Assembly: GCF_041146795.1 (NCBI RefSeq)
Contig: NC_135176.1
Coordinates: forward strand, 25,739,786-25,803,785
Direction: 5' to 3'
DNA: 64,000 nucleotides
Origin: Maylandia zebra
Lineage: Eukaryota; Chordata; Actinopteri; Cichliformes; Cichlidae
Positions 24,300 through 35,850 of this stretch are shown in pieces. Position numbers and translations under genes: made by a program. How positions within the stretch are numbered: the first letter of the stretch is position 1; each line of letters begins with the position of its first letter. Below the pieces are notes generated by a model. The model saw only the letters and a list, made by a program, of their open reading frames with translations. It ran no database searches and was not told the DNA's origin.

Positions 24300-24651
24300 A
24301 CTCGATCTGACCAAGGTATGCAGAAGAGCATTTATAAAGGCACAACATATGAACTGAACTGATTTCTTCGACAAAACAGTGAGTTCACTGTTCTCAAATC
24401 CCCTCCAAAGTCTCCAGATGTCAATCCAACAGAAATCTTTGGGATGTGGTGGAATGGGAGAATCAAATCATGGGTGTGCAGCTGACAAATCTGCAGCAAT
24501 CCCGTGATGCTATCAAGTCAGGACCAAAATCTCTGAGGAATGTTTCCAGTTGCTTGTTAAATCCATGATATGAAGAATTAAGGCAGTTCAGAAGGTCAAA
24601 GGGAGTCTGAACCAGTGCTGGAAAGGTGTAGCCAAGGAAGTGGCTTGTGAG
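24300..24651 (+). mobile_element. Internally deleted Tc1-like transposon relic
   Basis: aagtctccagatgtcaatcc followed by aacagaaatc encodes KSPDVNPTEI, the DD34E-type end of a Tc1 transposase. The 3' end, ggtgtagccaaggaagtggc, is a decayed version of the inverted repeat ...GGTGTACCTAATAAAGTGGC. The 5' part (tgcagaagagcatttataaa) is joined to the 3' part with the middle of the transposase missing, so the copy is dead. A related relic is at 39366-40260. Confidence 0.75.
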
Positions 24652-24706
24652 TTTTGTAAACAGATCCTTCATTAAGAGGATCTTACTTTTAACATTTCTT
24701 TATAAA

Positions 24707-24714
24707 TAATAATG

Positions 24715-24766
<52 letters not shown>

Positions 24767-24818
24767 TATAATAATAACAACAACAACAACAATAATAATA
24801 ATAATAATAATAATAATA
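24707..24818 (+). repeat. (AAT)n / (AAC)n microsatellite
   Basis: About 110 bp of aat triplets with short gat and aac interruptions. Confidence 0.95.
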
Positions 24819-24819
24819 C

Positions 24820-27594
24820 ATTTAAGATCAAATTTGCTGTTTGTGGCCAGTGAAGTATGGAGTTTGACTCTCATAAAGTTATCTAAATGGTTGAATCTCT
24901 TAACTCCTTGAGATAAACTATGTCAGTGTGTTAGAGCTAAATAAATAGATGCAAACTATTTTTGCATTCAGTTATCTTATATGATAGTTTTTCATTTTTC
25001 TCCAGAGTGTCTTTTAACGGTGTAAGTCTGAACCATGAAATAATTGCCAGATTTTTTTTTAACTGGAGTGTTTATTGAACTTCTCTATATATTTTTTTTT
25101 TTAAAGAGAAAGAACTTAAATCTCAATGTCCATATATGAGTTTCAATTTTGGGAATTTATGAGCAATTTATTTAAGACAAAAAATGAGACTGTTCAGAGA
25201 ATTTTTTTCTTTTTTCTTTCTTTCTTTTTTTTTTTGTTGTTGCTTACAGGAGGATTCCTGTTAATTTTTTTTATCGTTTCTGGGCTGTGAATGAACAGGA
25301 CAAATGATTAAAACAAGAAAAGGTATTTCAATGTTCAAATGAGCAAGGGGTCAGCTTTAAGATCAAGCTTGAAGCAAGTGAAGCATAATATTAACATCTC
25401 ATGTGCAGAAATACCTTGAATTGAGTGGCTCAAACATGCTGTGCGTGCACACGGAGAAGTGCAAAACCATCACTCCACACAATCCTTGGGGGAAGCTCAA
25501 AGCCCGAGGCAGCATGACTTTCCAGCGTTTTTCTGCCATTGCAGTTCACTCAAATCAATGAATGATTTAAGGCTGTGGCTCTCCATTGAATTTACATGGT
25601 GTGTGGTTTTACAATGCATACTGGCTTGAATACGACAAGCAATTAGAGTCGGGATGCCTGATGTACTATTTCTGGCCTTGGTAACGATCAGAGGTAAACT
25701 TGACATGCCACATGGCTCCACCAGCGTCTTCCTGGTAATGCATAATTAACACGAGAGGAAGAAAGCAGGAATACAAAATTTCAGAAGCTTTCAAATTACC
25801 TTCAGCTGTATAGCTAGCTGGAAACACAAGCCAAGTCATGTTAGGGCAAATTGGCCTCAAGTTGACTGCAGAGCATCCACCCCATCTATTGTATTGTATA
25901 ATTCATTTTCCCGTAAGCGGTGCCCTGGGAGATGAGGGACAAACAGAAATGTGATGATATCAGCACAGCCATAAAAATACTTCATTGTCACCAGAAAACG
26001 TCTGGCGTTGGAAAGAGGGCTCGGATTAGAGGACAAAGTCTGGACTAGAATAGAGAGTATGCTCTATTACCAGCGTAGTGCAATAATGTAGCAGGAGGCC
26101 ATAAACTAACAGCAGTGAGGCTTCCTGTCACAAAATGGAGCAACATGCTAGGGGGAAGCTTCAGGATGCTGTTAATGTAATTGATAGTAGAGAGAGGGGA
26201 GAGAGGGAGGAGGAGGAGGAGGGATGCTCTACAGCTTAACAAACACAAAGCCTCCAGGGCTTAAGAGAATAGAGGAATGTCAACAATGGGACAAACAGGG
26301 CATGTCACAACTTTACTGTCCATTAAAAATAGGACAGACAGTCAGAGGGGACAGATAAGGAGTCCGTCCAGCGGGGACGAGGGTTTGTCTGTTTGTCCTA
26401 CACTTTGATCAAGAGCACCACATTCCTCTTGCGGTGGTTGGCAGGGGCGTGCTCATCTCCCCTTAAAAGATTTATCTCAACATACCCATCTTGCCTGCTG
26501 ATTAAGCTGCATGAATTAGGCTTTTAAAGAAAATCGCATTATATAAGTAGAATGAATTCCAAATCAACCAAAACAATCTCTACTTAGAAAACATGAAATA
26601 AACAGAGCTGACACACAAAAGGAATGACTATGCTGTTAACACAAAGGTAAAGAGGGGGAAGGGAGAAAAGCGCACTGCTCACACCGAGAACAATTTGACA
26701 GTATTAATTATACACAGAAGAGGGTACTTTTCACACAGAGGCATACGAGACAAGGTTACCTTCCACACATTTAAGAGCATTAATTATGCGCAAAAGAGAG
26801 CGTAGTTCAAACAGAAGCAGACAAGACAATGGAGCTATTCATAAATACAGCAATTTGAAAGCACTTGTTATTTTTTATTGAGTCAAAAATGTATTTTGCT
26901 TACACAAGAGAGAGAGATTTTGACTCATGTACAGATTTTTTTTATTGTGTTGTTTTGCAGGTTTTCATATTTGTAAGATGCAATGTTTACATATTCAGGT
27001 TTATTGCATTTCCCTCTCTTTAAACTTGGCTCTTACTGTCAAACCTGCTGAATGATTGAGGTGCATACTAGGCAGGTGCGGATACCCAGAACTGCAAGAC
27101 TCTCATTTCAATTTCAGGCAAGCTGCACTTTTAGTGCATCAGGATGAAAATAGGGACATAATTCCATTTTGGTCTGGAAACTCAGCCACCAGTCTCTCAC
27201 CTCACTGAACAGCTGCTCCTTGAGGCCTTGCAGAGCTAGCTGAGTGAAATCAAGTCCTGGAAATGCTCTCGTCTAATTGACTGTCACCCTTAAGGACAAA
27301 TGAAGAGTGACAGACAAGTGGGGAATCGATATTTGTCAAGAGAATCTGAGGCTCTTTTCTACATAGAGGTATAGCAAAACTAGGGATCAGTGCAAGGATA
27401 AAAGGAACTCAACCATCACAGTTATCAGTGAGCTGAATTGTTAATGAAAATGTTCTTAAGTTAAGTAGCTCTATATCAGATAATAATTAACTTGAGTTTT
27501 AGGACGGGCACAAAAATATCGAATAAATGCCTAATCTTTGTTGGGCTTCATGGACAGCAATTCATTTTTTCAAAGAAAATATGGGTTAAATATA
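24820..27594. other. Gene-poor block, no gene recognised
   Basis: No coding exon seen. The more GC-balanced stretch at about 25400-27060, free of obvious repeats, could contain conserved non-coding elements, but that cannot be judged from one sequence. Two related homeobox-like stretches, tattaattatacac and cattaattatgcgc, occur about 77 bp apart near 26700 and 26778. Confidence 0.4.
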
Positions 27595-27875
27595 CAGGGT
27601 GGGCCATTTATATGGATACTCCGTAATAAAATGGGAATGGTTGGTGATATTAAAGTCCTGTTTGTGGCACATTAATATATGTGAGGGGGCAAACTCCTCA
27701 AGATGGGTGGTGACCATGGTGGCCATTTAGAAGTCCATCTTGGATACAACTTTTGTTTTTCAATAGGAAGAGGGCCATGTGACACATCAAACTTATTGGT
27801 AATGTCACAAGAAAAACAATGGTGTGCTTGGTTTCAACGTAACTTTATTCTTTCATGAGTTATTTACAAGTTTCT
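27595..27875 (+). repeat. Left terminal inverted repeat of the transposon
   Basis: A 281-bp arm, reverse-complementary to 28965-29249. The inner end stops 18 bp before the probable transposase start. Confidence 0.93.
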
Positions 27876-27893
27876 TTGTTCACAGCCATTGAC

Positions 27894-28958
27894 ATGTCGA
27901 AGAGGTTAACACGTGAGGAGCGGATCGAAATTGTGTTGATATCTGGTGAACACAGTAACCGGGTCATTGCAGCAGATTTCAATGCAAGACACCCTACGAG
28001 ACCACCCATCTCCCATGCCACAGTTAGCAAACTGCTTGCTAAGTTTCATGAAATTGGTTCAGTGTTGGATTTGCCAAAATGTGGACGCAAGAAAACTGTC
28101 ACTAATGAAGAAACATCAGTGGCTGTCCTAGCTTCATTCAGCAAGAGCCCACAGCGTAGCACTCGCCGCATGTCACTGGAGACTGGCATTAGTCAAACAT
28201 CCTTTCGGTGGATATTAGCTACTCACAAATGGCACCCTTACAAACTCCAGCTACTGCAGCATCTCAACGAGGATGACCCAGATCGGCGCACAGAATTTGC
28301 AGAATGGGCAAAACAAAAATTGGAACAGGACCCTCAGTTCACGCAGAAGATTTTGTTCAGTGATGAGGCAAACTTTTATGTGAACGGTGAAGTCAACAAA
28401 CAAAACCACCGCTATTGGTCTGACACTGACCCACATTGGATGGATCCCTCCAAGACTGTTGGAACAACAAAAGTGATGGTTTGGTGTGGTATATGGGGTA
28501 CAACGATAGTGGGTCCATTCTTCATCAATGGAAACCTCAAGGCCACTGGATATTTGAAATTGCTACATGATGTTGTGTTTCCCTCTGTATGCACTGAAGC
28601 TGGCACATTCCATGAGTTTTTCCAGCAAGATGGTACACTACCACATTATGGGTGCCAGGTCCGAGCAGTTGAACAGTTTGATGAACAGTTTCCTGGAAAG
28701 TGGATTGGTCATTGTGGGCCAGTCGAATGGCCCCCAAGGTCTCCCGATCTGACCCCCTTAGACTTTTATCTTTGGGGTCATCTGAAGACAATCGTCTATG
28801 GTGTGAAGATACGAGTCGTGCAGCACCTGAAACTACGGATACTGGATGCCTGTGCTGGCATTTCTCCTGCGGTGTTGCTATCAGTGTGTGAAGAGTGGGA
28901 GAAGAGGGTTGCATTGACAATCCAACACAATGGGCAGCACATTGAACACATTTTATAA
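27894..28958 (+). CDS. Mariner-superfamily (IS630/Tc1/mariner) DDD transposase, intact
   Basis: The frame is open from an ATG at 27855, but that codon lies inside the terminal repeat. The ATG at 27894 (MSKRLTREERIEIVLISGE) is the likelier start and gives 354 aa. The N-terminus contains a helix-turn-helix region (HATVSKLLAKFHEIGSV) followed by a basic linker (PKCGRKKTV) and a second DNA-binding helix set (SRRMSLETGISQTS-like). The catalytic triad is Asp in ILFSDEANF (codon 28362), Asp in FFQQDGTLPH (28629) and Asp in SPDLTPLDFYLW (28761). The last two are separated by 43 residues, versus 34 in Tc1 and classic mariner. There is no internal stop. The right TIR supplies AATAAA (28991-28996), 33 bases past the stop. 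Activity is inferred. Confidence 0.95.
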   Translation: MSKRLTREERIEIVLISGEHSNRVIAADFNARHPTRPPISHATVSKLLAKFHEIGSVLDLPKCGRKKTVTNEETSVAVLASFSKSPQRSTRRMSLETGISQTSFRWILATHKWHPYKLQLLQHLNEDDPDRRTEFAEWAKQKLEQDPQFTQKILFSDEANFYVNGEVNKQNHRYWSDTDPHWMDPSKTVGTTKVMVWCGIWGTTIVGPFFINGNLKATGYLKLLHDVVFPSVCTEAGTFHEFFQQDGTLPHYGCQVRAVEQFDEQFPGKWIGHCGPVEWPPRSPDLTPLDFYLWGHLKTIVYGVKIRVVQHLKLRILDACAGISPAVLLSVCEEWEKRVALTIQHNGQHIEHIL

Positions 28959-28964
28959 GTGGTC

Positions 28965-29249
28965 AGAAACTTGTAAATAACTCATGAAAGAATAAAGTTA
29001 CGTTGAAACCAAGCACACCATTGTTTTTCTTGTGACATTACCAATCAGTTTGATGTGTCACATGGCCCTCTTCCTATTGAAAAAACAAAAGTTGTATCCA
29101 AGATGGCCGACTTCTAAATGGCCACCATAGTCACCACCCATCTTGAGGAGTTTGCCCCCTCACATATACTAATGTGCCACAAACAGGACTTTAATATCAC
29201 CAACCATTCCCATTTTATTACGGTGTATCCATATAAATGGCCCACCCTG
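28965..29249 (-). repeat. Right terminal inverted repeat of the transposon
   Basis: A 285-bp arm matching the left arm. It carries AATAAA at 28991-28996 on the coding strand; the same motif in the left arm faces the opposite direction. Confidence 0.93.
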
Positions 29250-29539
29250 TAGATAACTGCCAATTGCTCTGATATAACACTAACACATCTAACACAGTGA
29301 AGATGGTTTGTGTTACATCTAGTGTCGTCTTTGTGAGTGTGGTGACAGAGATATCCTAGTTATTGGATGGATTATGATTAATGTGCTCCAGATACTCATG
29401 GTCCCCTTGGGATGAGTTGTATAACATTAGTGACCCTCTGGTTTTACACATTGGATTTGAGCTGAGCTAATGATACAAAAACAGCATTACTGTGGTAGAT
29501 ATTAACACCGGTGGGCACGTTTAATGTTTATTAGGATGG

Positions 29540-29835
29540 ACTCCTTGTCTTTCTCTGCTGAATTTGCATGTTCTTCCCATGTTTGCGTGGATTCTCTACC
29601 AGTATTCCTGCTTCCTTCCACAGTCCAAAGACATGTATGGAGTTAGGTTAAGTGGAGATTTTAAACTGCTTGAATGTGAACATTTGTTTATGTGTCTTAT
29701 TGGCCCTGCGATGGGTTGGCAGCCTGTCCATGATGTACTCTACCTCTCACCATGTAGGAGCTGGGATAGGCTCCAGCCCCCTGTAGCCCTGAACTGGATA
29801 AGCGGAAGAGAATGGATGGAGGGATGGAGTCCAAT
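29540..29835 (+). repeat. Widespread teleost interspersed repeat, near-complete 3' part
   Basis: Contains tttgcatgttcttcccatgt, ttccacagtccaaagacatg, ggccctgcgatgggttggca, ctgggataggctccagcccc and a gaatggatggagggatgg end. These are hallmarks of a dispersed repeat found throughout teleosts (non-LTR or SINE type; name uncertain). Other fragments are at 8100-8175, 20260-20375, 30955-31055 (minus) and 41765-42085 (minus). Confidence 0.75.
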
Positions 29836-29839
29836 AATT

Positions 29840-32800
29840 CTGTGAATCCTTCTTTTTAGCTGCTCATTGATGGATTAAAAGTTTAGATGGACTGAAAATC
29901 TGGCTGGAGTAGCGTCACCTGTTCCTGACAAATCTCATGCTAGTGCACCCATATCCCACCAACTCATTACTAGCACATATTTCCAGATTGTTCCGTCTTT
30001 TAGAACTGCTATGGGCTCTGTTATGTATTCACGTATTTAACTGTTTCCCCTTCATCCACCCTACATCACCTTTAGTGCCTGCTTCCCCTCGGGCTCATAA
30101 TCAAACACTCACTCTGGAAAAATTATTCACCTGTGAAGGACCTCAGCAGCTTGCCCACTCTTCACCAACCCCTATTCAATATTGTGCATTCTGGTCTTGT
30201 AATAAAAACCCTAAAAGTGTGTTTGTTGTTATTCTGTCTCAGTACCTGCCTTTACATCTTCTAGTTTCAGCTAAAAACATAACAATATAGAGAAGACCAT
30301 CACAGATCCTCTAAAGACTGTACAAATACGAAACACAGGCACAGATCAGACTCATACCTGATTAGTTAATGACTGATTAACGAGTGATTCTCACTGTTTT
30401 TAAAAACCAATATAGAAAGGAACCAGCAGGCGAGTCTGTAATGTTGGTATCAGCTCAAAATAAAGTAATAACCTTTTGTAAAGCACATCAGTATAATTAT
30501 GAATACTTGCAATAATTCAAACATGTGAGTGAGAGCCACAGCGGTGAGGCTAAACGCGACATGGGCCAAACTAATCAGAGAATAATCAGCTAATGAGGCC
30601 AAAAGATAAGTTTTAAGTTTCACTCTAAAGGGGAGCCCTCCTGATGTCATCAGAGAAATTATTCCAGGGATTATTTAATTATTGTGAAGTATAATGAACA
30701 CTGCAGCCTCCTGGGTCAGTTAACAGGGCTGTGGTCTGCTGTATTCACCACTGAAATGCACATAAGGACAATTTTATTAAGGAAGAAAATGCAACACAGA
30801 ACTTGGAGTCTTTATAGCTGCCGTGGGGGGTTTGGAGCTCTATCTGCGCACTGTCGCTCTCACAGGGAAACCTCAAACTCCCGTTCCGTCAGACCACCCA
30901 CGAACACTTATTCAAACGTAGGAGTGTTTTAAAGTGCTCACTCCAGCTGAGCTGCATGTCTGTGTGCTGTGGGAGGAAAGTGGAGCGCCTGGAGGACTCC
31001 TACTCAGACACACGGAGAACATGCAAGCCCCACGCAGAGAGCATCAGTTGCTTAGGAACAGAATTGTTCATCTGATGTGGGTGTGATCACTTTTACGTAG
31101 GGTGTGGGTTTTATTCATGCAAACGTGCGTGAAGCAGGGGTTTCATAACACTCATAATGCCTGGAGGTGGGTGGAAAAGGTGAGCTGCTGCTTATGCGCC
31201 ATCTGCCAGCTGAACAACCGGTTGCTATAACAATGCTGCTGCAAAGTGGAGAAAAGGATTGTTTTAGAAATTCAAAGCTTTATGAAATATTTATATAAAC
31301 ACTTTTACTGTGTGATTCACCCTTCACTTGTGCTCCCCACTGTCATATCTTGCTAAAAAATTAGTTTCACTAAACTAAACCTGCTTCAGCCCCCTCCAGC
31401 TCACTCCTCCAGCGTTATGTGGTTCAGTTTGTGCCCAAAATAGGTGCACCTGCACACTTTTTATGTCAGCTGAACTGACATAAAGGTTTTAAAACATTGC
31501 CTTTGACCACTTACCCTTATTCGTACTGATTATTTGTCATTATGTCCTGATTGAGTTGAAGTTATGTTTCTGCAAAGTGTTGTCGTCTCTGCATTGTAAT
31601 TTGAATGGCAGGCAATTCAAAGAGCACACACGTGCATGGCTACCAGCTGAATAAAGTAATCCAGGGTTGCAGAAAAAAAGTCAAAAGTTTAGATGCTGTT
31701 AAAAAAATTTTTAGAGTCTGTTAGTATCTGTCCACAGAAGTATACCATCCAGGAATGGTGACTTTTTTTTTCTGCACAGAGGATTGGTGATTTAACTGTC
31801 ACATCTCACACAAACCCTGCACAGGAGCAGGTTTGGTCTGCAGCAGGACGTGAACCACCTTAATATCAGTGAGAGCCCAGGCTGTTACCTGGATAAGCCC
31901 AAACCCTGCTTCCTTTATAGGTCTCCTGCTATGCTGGCATGTTATATTTTGAAGAAGCTAAATAAGTTAAATAAAGATTCTGCAAACTGTGATGTACAAG
32001 GATAAATATATTGATTTAAATTGATAAAATACAGGATGATTGCGTTTACAGTGTAGATTACTTGCTGACTTGTGTAGTTTAAATGATTCGTTTTGGCATT
32101 ACTCAAAAACTTTAAGTGGTATTTTTAGTGGTATTCCAGTATTCCAGAAATATCTCCCTGTATATTGTAGGTTGAGAAGTTTAACTCTAAAGGTATTATC
32201 ATGAGGCGTAAAATTGCTAAATTTTGTAAAGGAATTGTATCTACATATGTTCAGATGCATTCCTTTCTTTTTCTTTTTTGATGATGTATATTGAATTTAT
32301 CTGACAATGTTCACTGACAATGAATAAAGTTCAAAAATACCTTCAGCTATGCTCCTTCCCATTAAAATAATGTAGGTCCCTGCTTCAGATTTGTGCCCAC
32401 ACTTCCTGCCTTCCACCATTGGACTACCAGTCCAATCAATTTCCAGCTGATTTACATTAAAGCAGGGCTGCCAACTTTCCATTTGTTGCATCTGTGTTTT
32501 ACGGTGATCAGTCTAACTTTGCATCTGTAGTGCAGGAGAACATGCAGAGGGTTGGTGTGAAGAAGACGCTACGGATCGGGTGAGATGGAGGCAGGTGGTG
32601 ATCAGCTGTGCAGCTCCTAAAGGGGCATAGGTTGGAGAGGAGATGGGCATAGAAAATGTGGGTGTCCTAGTGTAGCCCTGCTCTTGTCATGTGTGACCCC
32701 CTCGTCTGTCCCATTTTCTGTCCATGGACTTTATGTGATTAGACTATTATATATCATAAATCAATGTTTGAATTTAATTTTATGTATTATGTTGTATTCA

Positions 32801-34015
32801 CACTTTACCGGTACTATATCCAGTTGTCAAGTATGGCATTATTTTTTCTTTCAGTAAATCTTTGTCTAACTGTTTGATTTTCTTTACACAAAAATGTGCT
32901 TAATTTAAATCCAATGTATTTATTTTGTTAACATAAAACATTATCAAGGATCAGGCAGGTATAGCTGTGTGGGAAGCAGCACCCAGAACTCAGGATATAG
33001 GGTGAGGTAATAAAGTGAGCCTTTAATATTGTGCTAAAATAACAGAAAGTCCAAGATAAACCAAAAGTTAAGCTCAAACAAGGGAAAGCACATATTAAGG
33101 AATACCATGGGGAACACACAGCAGTGACTGATGACACAACATTGGGCAAGGAGAGACTCAGACAATATATATACATAAATACAGTTGGATTGATGATTGA
33201 GGCGTCCTTAGGTGCAAAGTTTTTAAGACATTTCAGCTGTTTTAAAACTGAATCCACATTGAGGTGCTTCGTGTTCTACATGACGCGCATCTGAATCTCA
33301 AGTTCAGTAAGAAATGTGCATTCTCTCTTCTGTCTGTCTTCAGGACATGACACTTTACCAGTCTGTCAAACTCAATTTCGTCATTATCACTCTCGTCCAA
33401 CAGTTTCCTCAGGCACCATCTGCACGCCGATCAGCCTCTGTTCACTTTAAATCCCTGCTCGTCTGTCATTCTGCCTTTCAGAATCTCATTTGTGCGACCC
33501 GCCTCTTCCTGGTCACTCAGAGAACCTCTCCAGCTGCTCCATCGCCACCCCCACCAGCATTTACACTGCAGGCGGTCATGTTCTACTTCCTGCCATCATT
33601 GCACTCTAATTACCAGTTAGTTCATTACTCAAACTTTGTGCTTCCATAAAGTCATAAAGTGGGTTTAAATTTAAGTTTAACTACAGTCACTAGGTTTAAT
33701 TTTGGTCTTTTAGAAAATATTATTTCAGTTAAATTTCTGTTGCTCGTGGTTAAAAAGTCATCTTTCGGTTTGTTTGTTTGTTCTTTTGTTTTTGTTTTGA
33801 GCTCAGTATTTTTTTTTATGTTCTGTTTTCTCTTGTAAAAAAAAAAATCCATTTAAACCTTTTAGCTGTGAATAAAGCTTCTCCACCTGCATCCTTAATG
33901 GTGCGCCCTGCTGTGCTGGGATGTAACTGCTGAGCTGTGCAGATTTTGCTTAACTTGCTTGACTTTTGTTTTAAAACTGTTAAGATGTTTGCTATTTGTG
34001 AAAATAATTTTCTAT
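29840..34015. other. Gene-poor block
   Basis: No coding exon recognised. A minus-strand fragment of the repeat described at 29540-29835 is present at 30955-31055. The remainder is AT-rich single-copy-looking sequence; the 60-120-codon open frames have no family features. Confidence 0.45.
30955..31055 (-). repeat. Interspersed repeat fragment
   Basis: ctgtgggaggaaagtggagc and cacacggagaacatgcaagc are the complement of the cttcc-cacagtcc and gcatgttctccgtg blocks of the element at 29540-29835. Confidence 0.65.
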
Positions 34016-34019
34016 TTTT

Positions 34020-34120
34020 TTCAGTTCAATTGTATTTATATAATGCCAGTTTACAACAACAGTCACCTCAAGGCACTTTCTATGGTAATACAATAACACA
34101 GAGAAAGATAAGATCATTTC
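34020..34120 (-). repeat. Interspersed repeat 3' tail, minus strand
   Basis: tcaattgtatttatataatg, then acaacagtcacctcaaggca and a degraded tattgtaaggt-like end: the reverse complement of the tail at 21725-21805. Confidence 0.6.
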
Positions 34121-34189
34121 TCATATCCTTTGTTTCTCAAGTATGAAAAGATTAAAAAAAAACTTTTGAATTCCAATTAAAGACTCTTT

Positions 34190-34460
34190 AAAGTTTTTGT
34201 AAAACTGGAGAAAACTGCAGCGGGTGGTGAGGGCAGCAGAGCGGGCAACTTCACAACTTCACTAACCCCCCTCAGAGACATTTATACTGGCAGACTTCAG
34301 CAGAAAGTCAGTTTCATCATCAAGGACCCCTCGCACCCTGTACACTCCCCCCCTTCCCTCTGGTAAACGCTACAGGTCAATCAGGTCAAAGAGAAACAGA
34401 CTCAATAAACATTTCTACCCACAAACTGTCAAACATATCCTACCTCCACCCTGATTAAAG
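34190..34460 (+). mobile_element. Decayed LINE reverse-transcriptase C-terminal fragment
   Basis: Reading in shifting frames gives LQRVVRAAER, then SGKRYRSIRSKRNRLNKHFY. These correspond to LQRVVRSAER and SGKRFRSLKAKTERMRRSFF of the better copy at 4495-5492. Frameshifts and stops make it a relic. Its 3' part is separated by the LTR-like insertion at 34500-35144 and may continue at 35150-35470. Confidence 0.7.
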
Positions 34461-34499
34461 GTTAACTTCACTGTTAACATTTCTACTGCATTTATAAAC

Positions 34500-35144
34500 T
34501 GTCACGATTTTGACCCAGTGTTTTGAGTTTTAGTTTGTTTTTATGTTTAAGTCCTTTAGGTTTTCTAAGTTCATTTCTATCATGCCTAGGTTATTATTAT
34601 AGTTCTTTGTTTATTAGTTTCCCCTTATGTTTTCAACCCCTGTGTTAAGTCTCCTATGTCCTTCATGTGTTTCATGTCTGCATGTCTTTTGTTAAGTTCA
34701 TGTTGTCAGGTCTGCGTTTCATTATGTTTCCTGTTTTATTTTGAAGAGTATTGTGTTGCTGTGTTCATTGTGTTTAGTTTTACTCTTCCACTGTGACGTT
34801 GTTATGTTCATTTGTGTCAGCTGTTTCCCCATGTGTTTCCACTTCCCCTGATCACCTCCTGTGTGCTTTTAGTCTGTGTGTGTTCATTCATTCCTTGTCT
34901 GAGCGTCTGTTATCCTACCTTGTCTCCATGATTATGCATTCATGCAAGGTCTCTATGTCCATGTTCCACAGTTTTGTTATGTTTAGCTCACCCAGTTTAG
35001 GTTATGATTTAGTCTTTGCTTTTGTTTTTTTTATTGCTAAGATCAGCCTTCAATAAACAGTTCGTTTTAATTCAATATAAAGTCTTGTTATTCTGCGTGT
35101 CCGCACTTGGGTCCACCTTCTTCTGCCTCAGCCAGACTGTGACA
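34500..35144 (+). mobile_element. Solo-LTR-like element, plus orientation
   Basis: A 645-bp unit beginning TGTCACG and ending CTGTGACA, flanked by a direct repeat taaac (34495-34499 and 35145-35149). There is an AATAAA about 90 bp from its 3' end. TG...CA termini, a 5-bp duplication and a late poly(A) signal fit a solo LTR, although a non-autonomous element with short inverted ends is also possible. A relative in the other orientation is at 49824-50446. No coding capacity. Confidence 0.6.
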
Positions 35145-35689
35145 TAAACCATATTTATTGTAGTATAATGCAACCAACATTCCTACCTCTATTTATAAAC
35201 CGTATTTATTATAATGCAACCTACCTCTAGTCCTACCTCTTACTCAGTGTGTGCTACCATTGATCACATCGCTCCCCATATTGCACCTGCTCCTTTATAT
35301 GGCACATATAACTTGTACATATCTGTGTAGATACTTACGTTATTAGATACATTCCCTATGTAGGTGCCTCTTTAACTTTAAGTCAAGTTAACTCTTTTTT
35401 TCTTTTCTTTTTTTCTTTTATTCTAAAGGAATTTCAATGTAAAAATCTACATGCTGCTAACGGAGATTTGCTAAAATGTGTTTCATTGATTTTGCAACAG
35501 TAACAGTAAAGATCGATTCTAATTCTTATCTGTGTTTGTCGGTAATAACACAGTAATAGTGCTCACTAGTCCAGCCCTGAACTAAACTCAGCAAATCTGA
35601 AGGTCTCCAAAAACAAAGATCAGCAAGTCAGACTCCCTTTAACAAAAATGTTAGTCTTAAGTATAATTCAAAGTTTTTGAGAAAGGATC

Positions 35690-35850
35690 CCCCAAACCAT
35701 CAGGCCAGATAACCAACCTATCCTGGGCTTGGTTCCGCAGGAGACTTGTTCCTATTAAAAGGGAGTTCTTCCTCCCAACCATCACCAAGTCCTGCTGGCA
35801 GGGATCGTTTGATTGTCGGAGTTCTCTGTAGGGTATTTACTTTGAATTTA
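35690..35850 (+). repeat. Interspersed repeat fragment
   Basis: gggcttggttccgcaggaga, attaaaagggagttcttcct and gggatcgtttgattgtcgga correspond to the body of the element at 15720-16165. Confidence 0.6.

Larger units (their letters stand above)
27595..29249 (+). mobile_element. Complete mariner-superfamily transposon with long TIRs
   Basis: A 1655-bp element flanked by TA on both sides (27593-27594 and 29250-29251), the target duplication of the IS630/Tc1/mariner superfamily. The termini are cagggtgggccatttatatg and its inverse. The left TIR is 27595-27875 and the right TIR 28965-29249. They match except for about four substitutions and two small insertions (3 bp and 1 bp) in the right arm, by my reading. 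One open transposase frame fills the interior. The near-identity of the arms and the intact frame indicate a recent insertion. Confidence 0.95.

Noticed and set aside
27855-27893. Upstream ATG of the transposase frame
   Set aside because: It lies inside the terminal inverted repeat; the next ATG at 27894 begins the conserved N-terminus.
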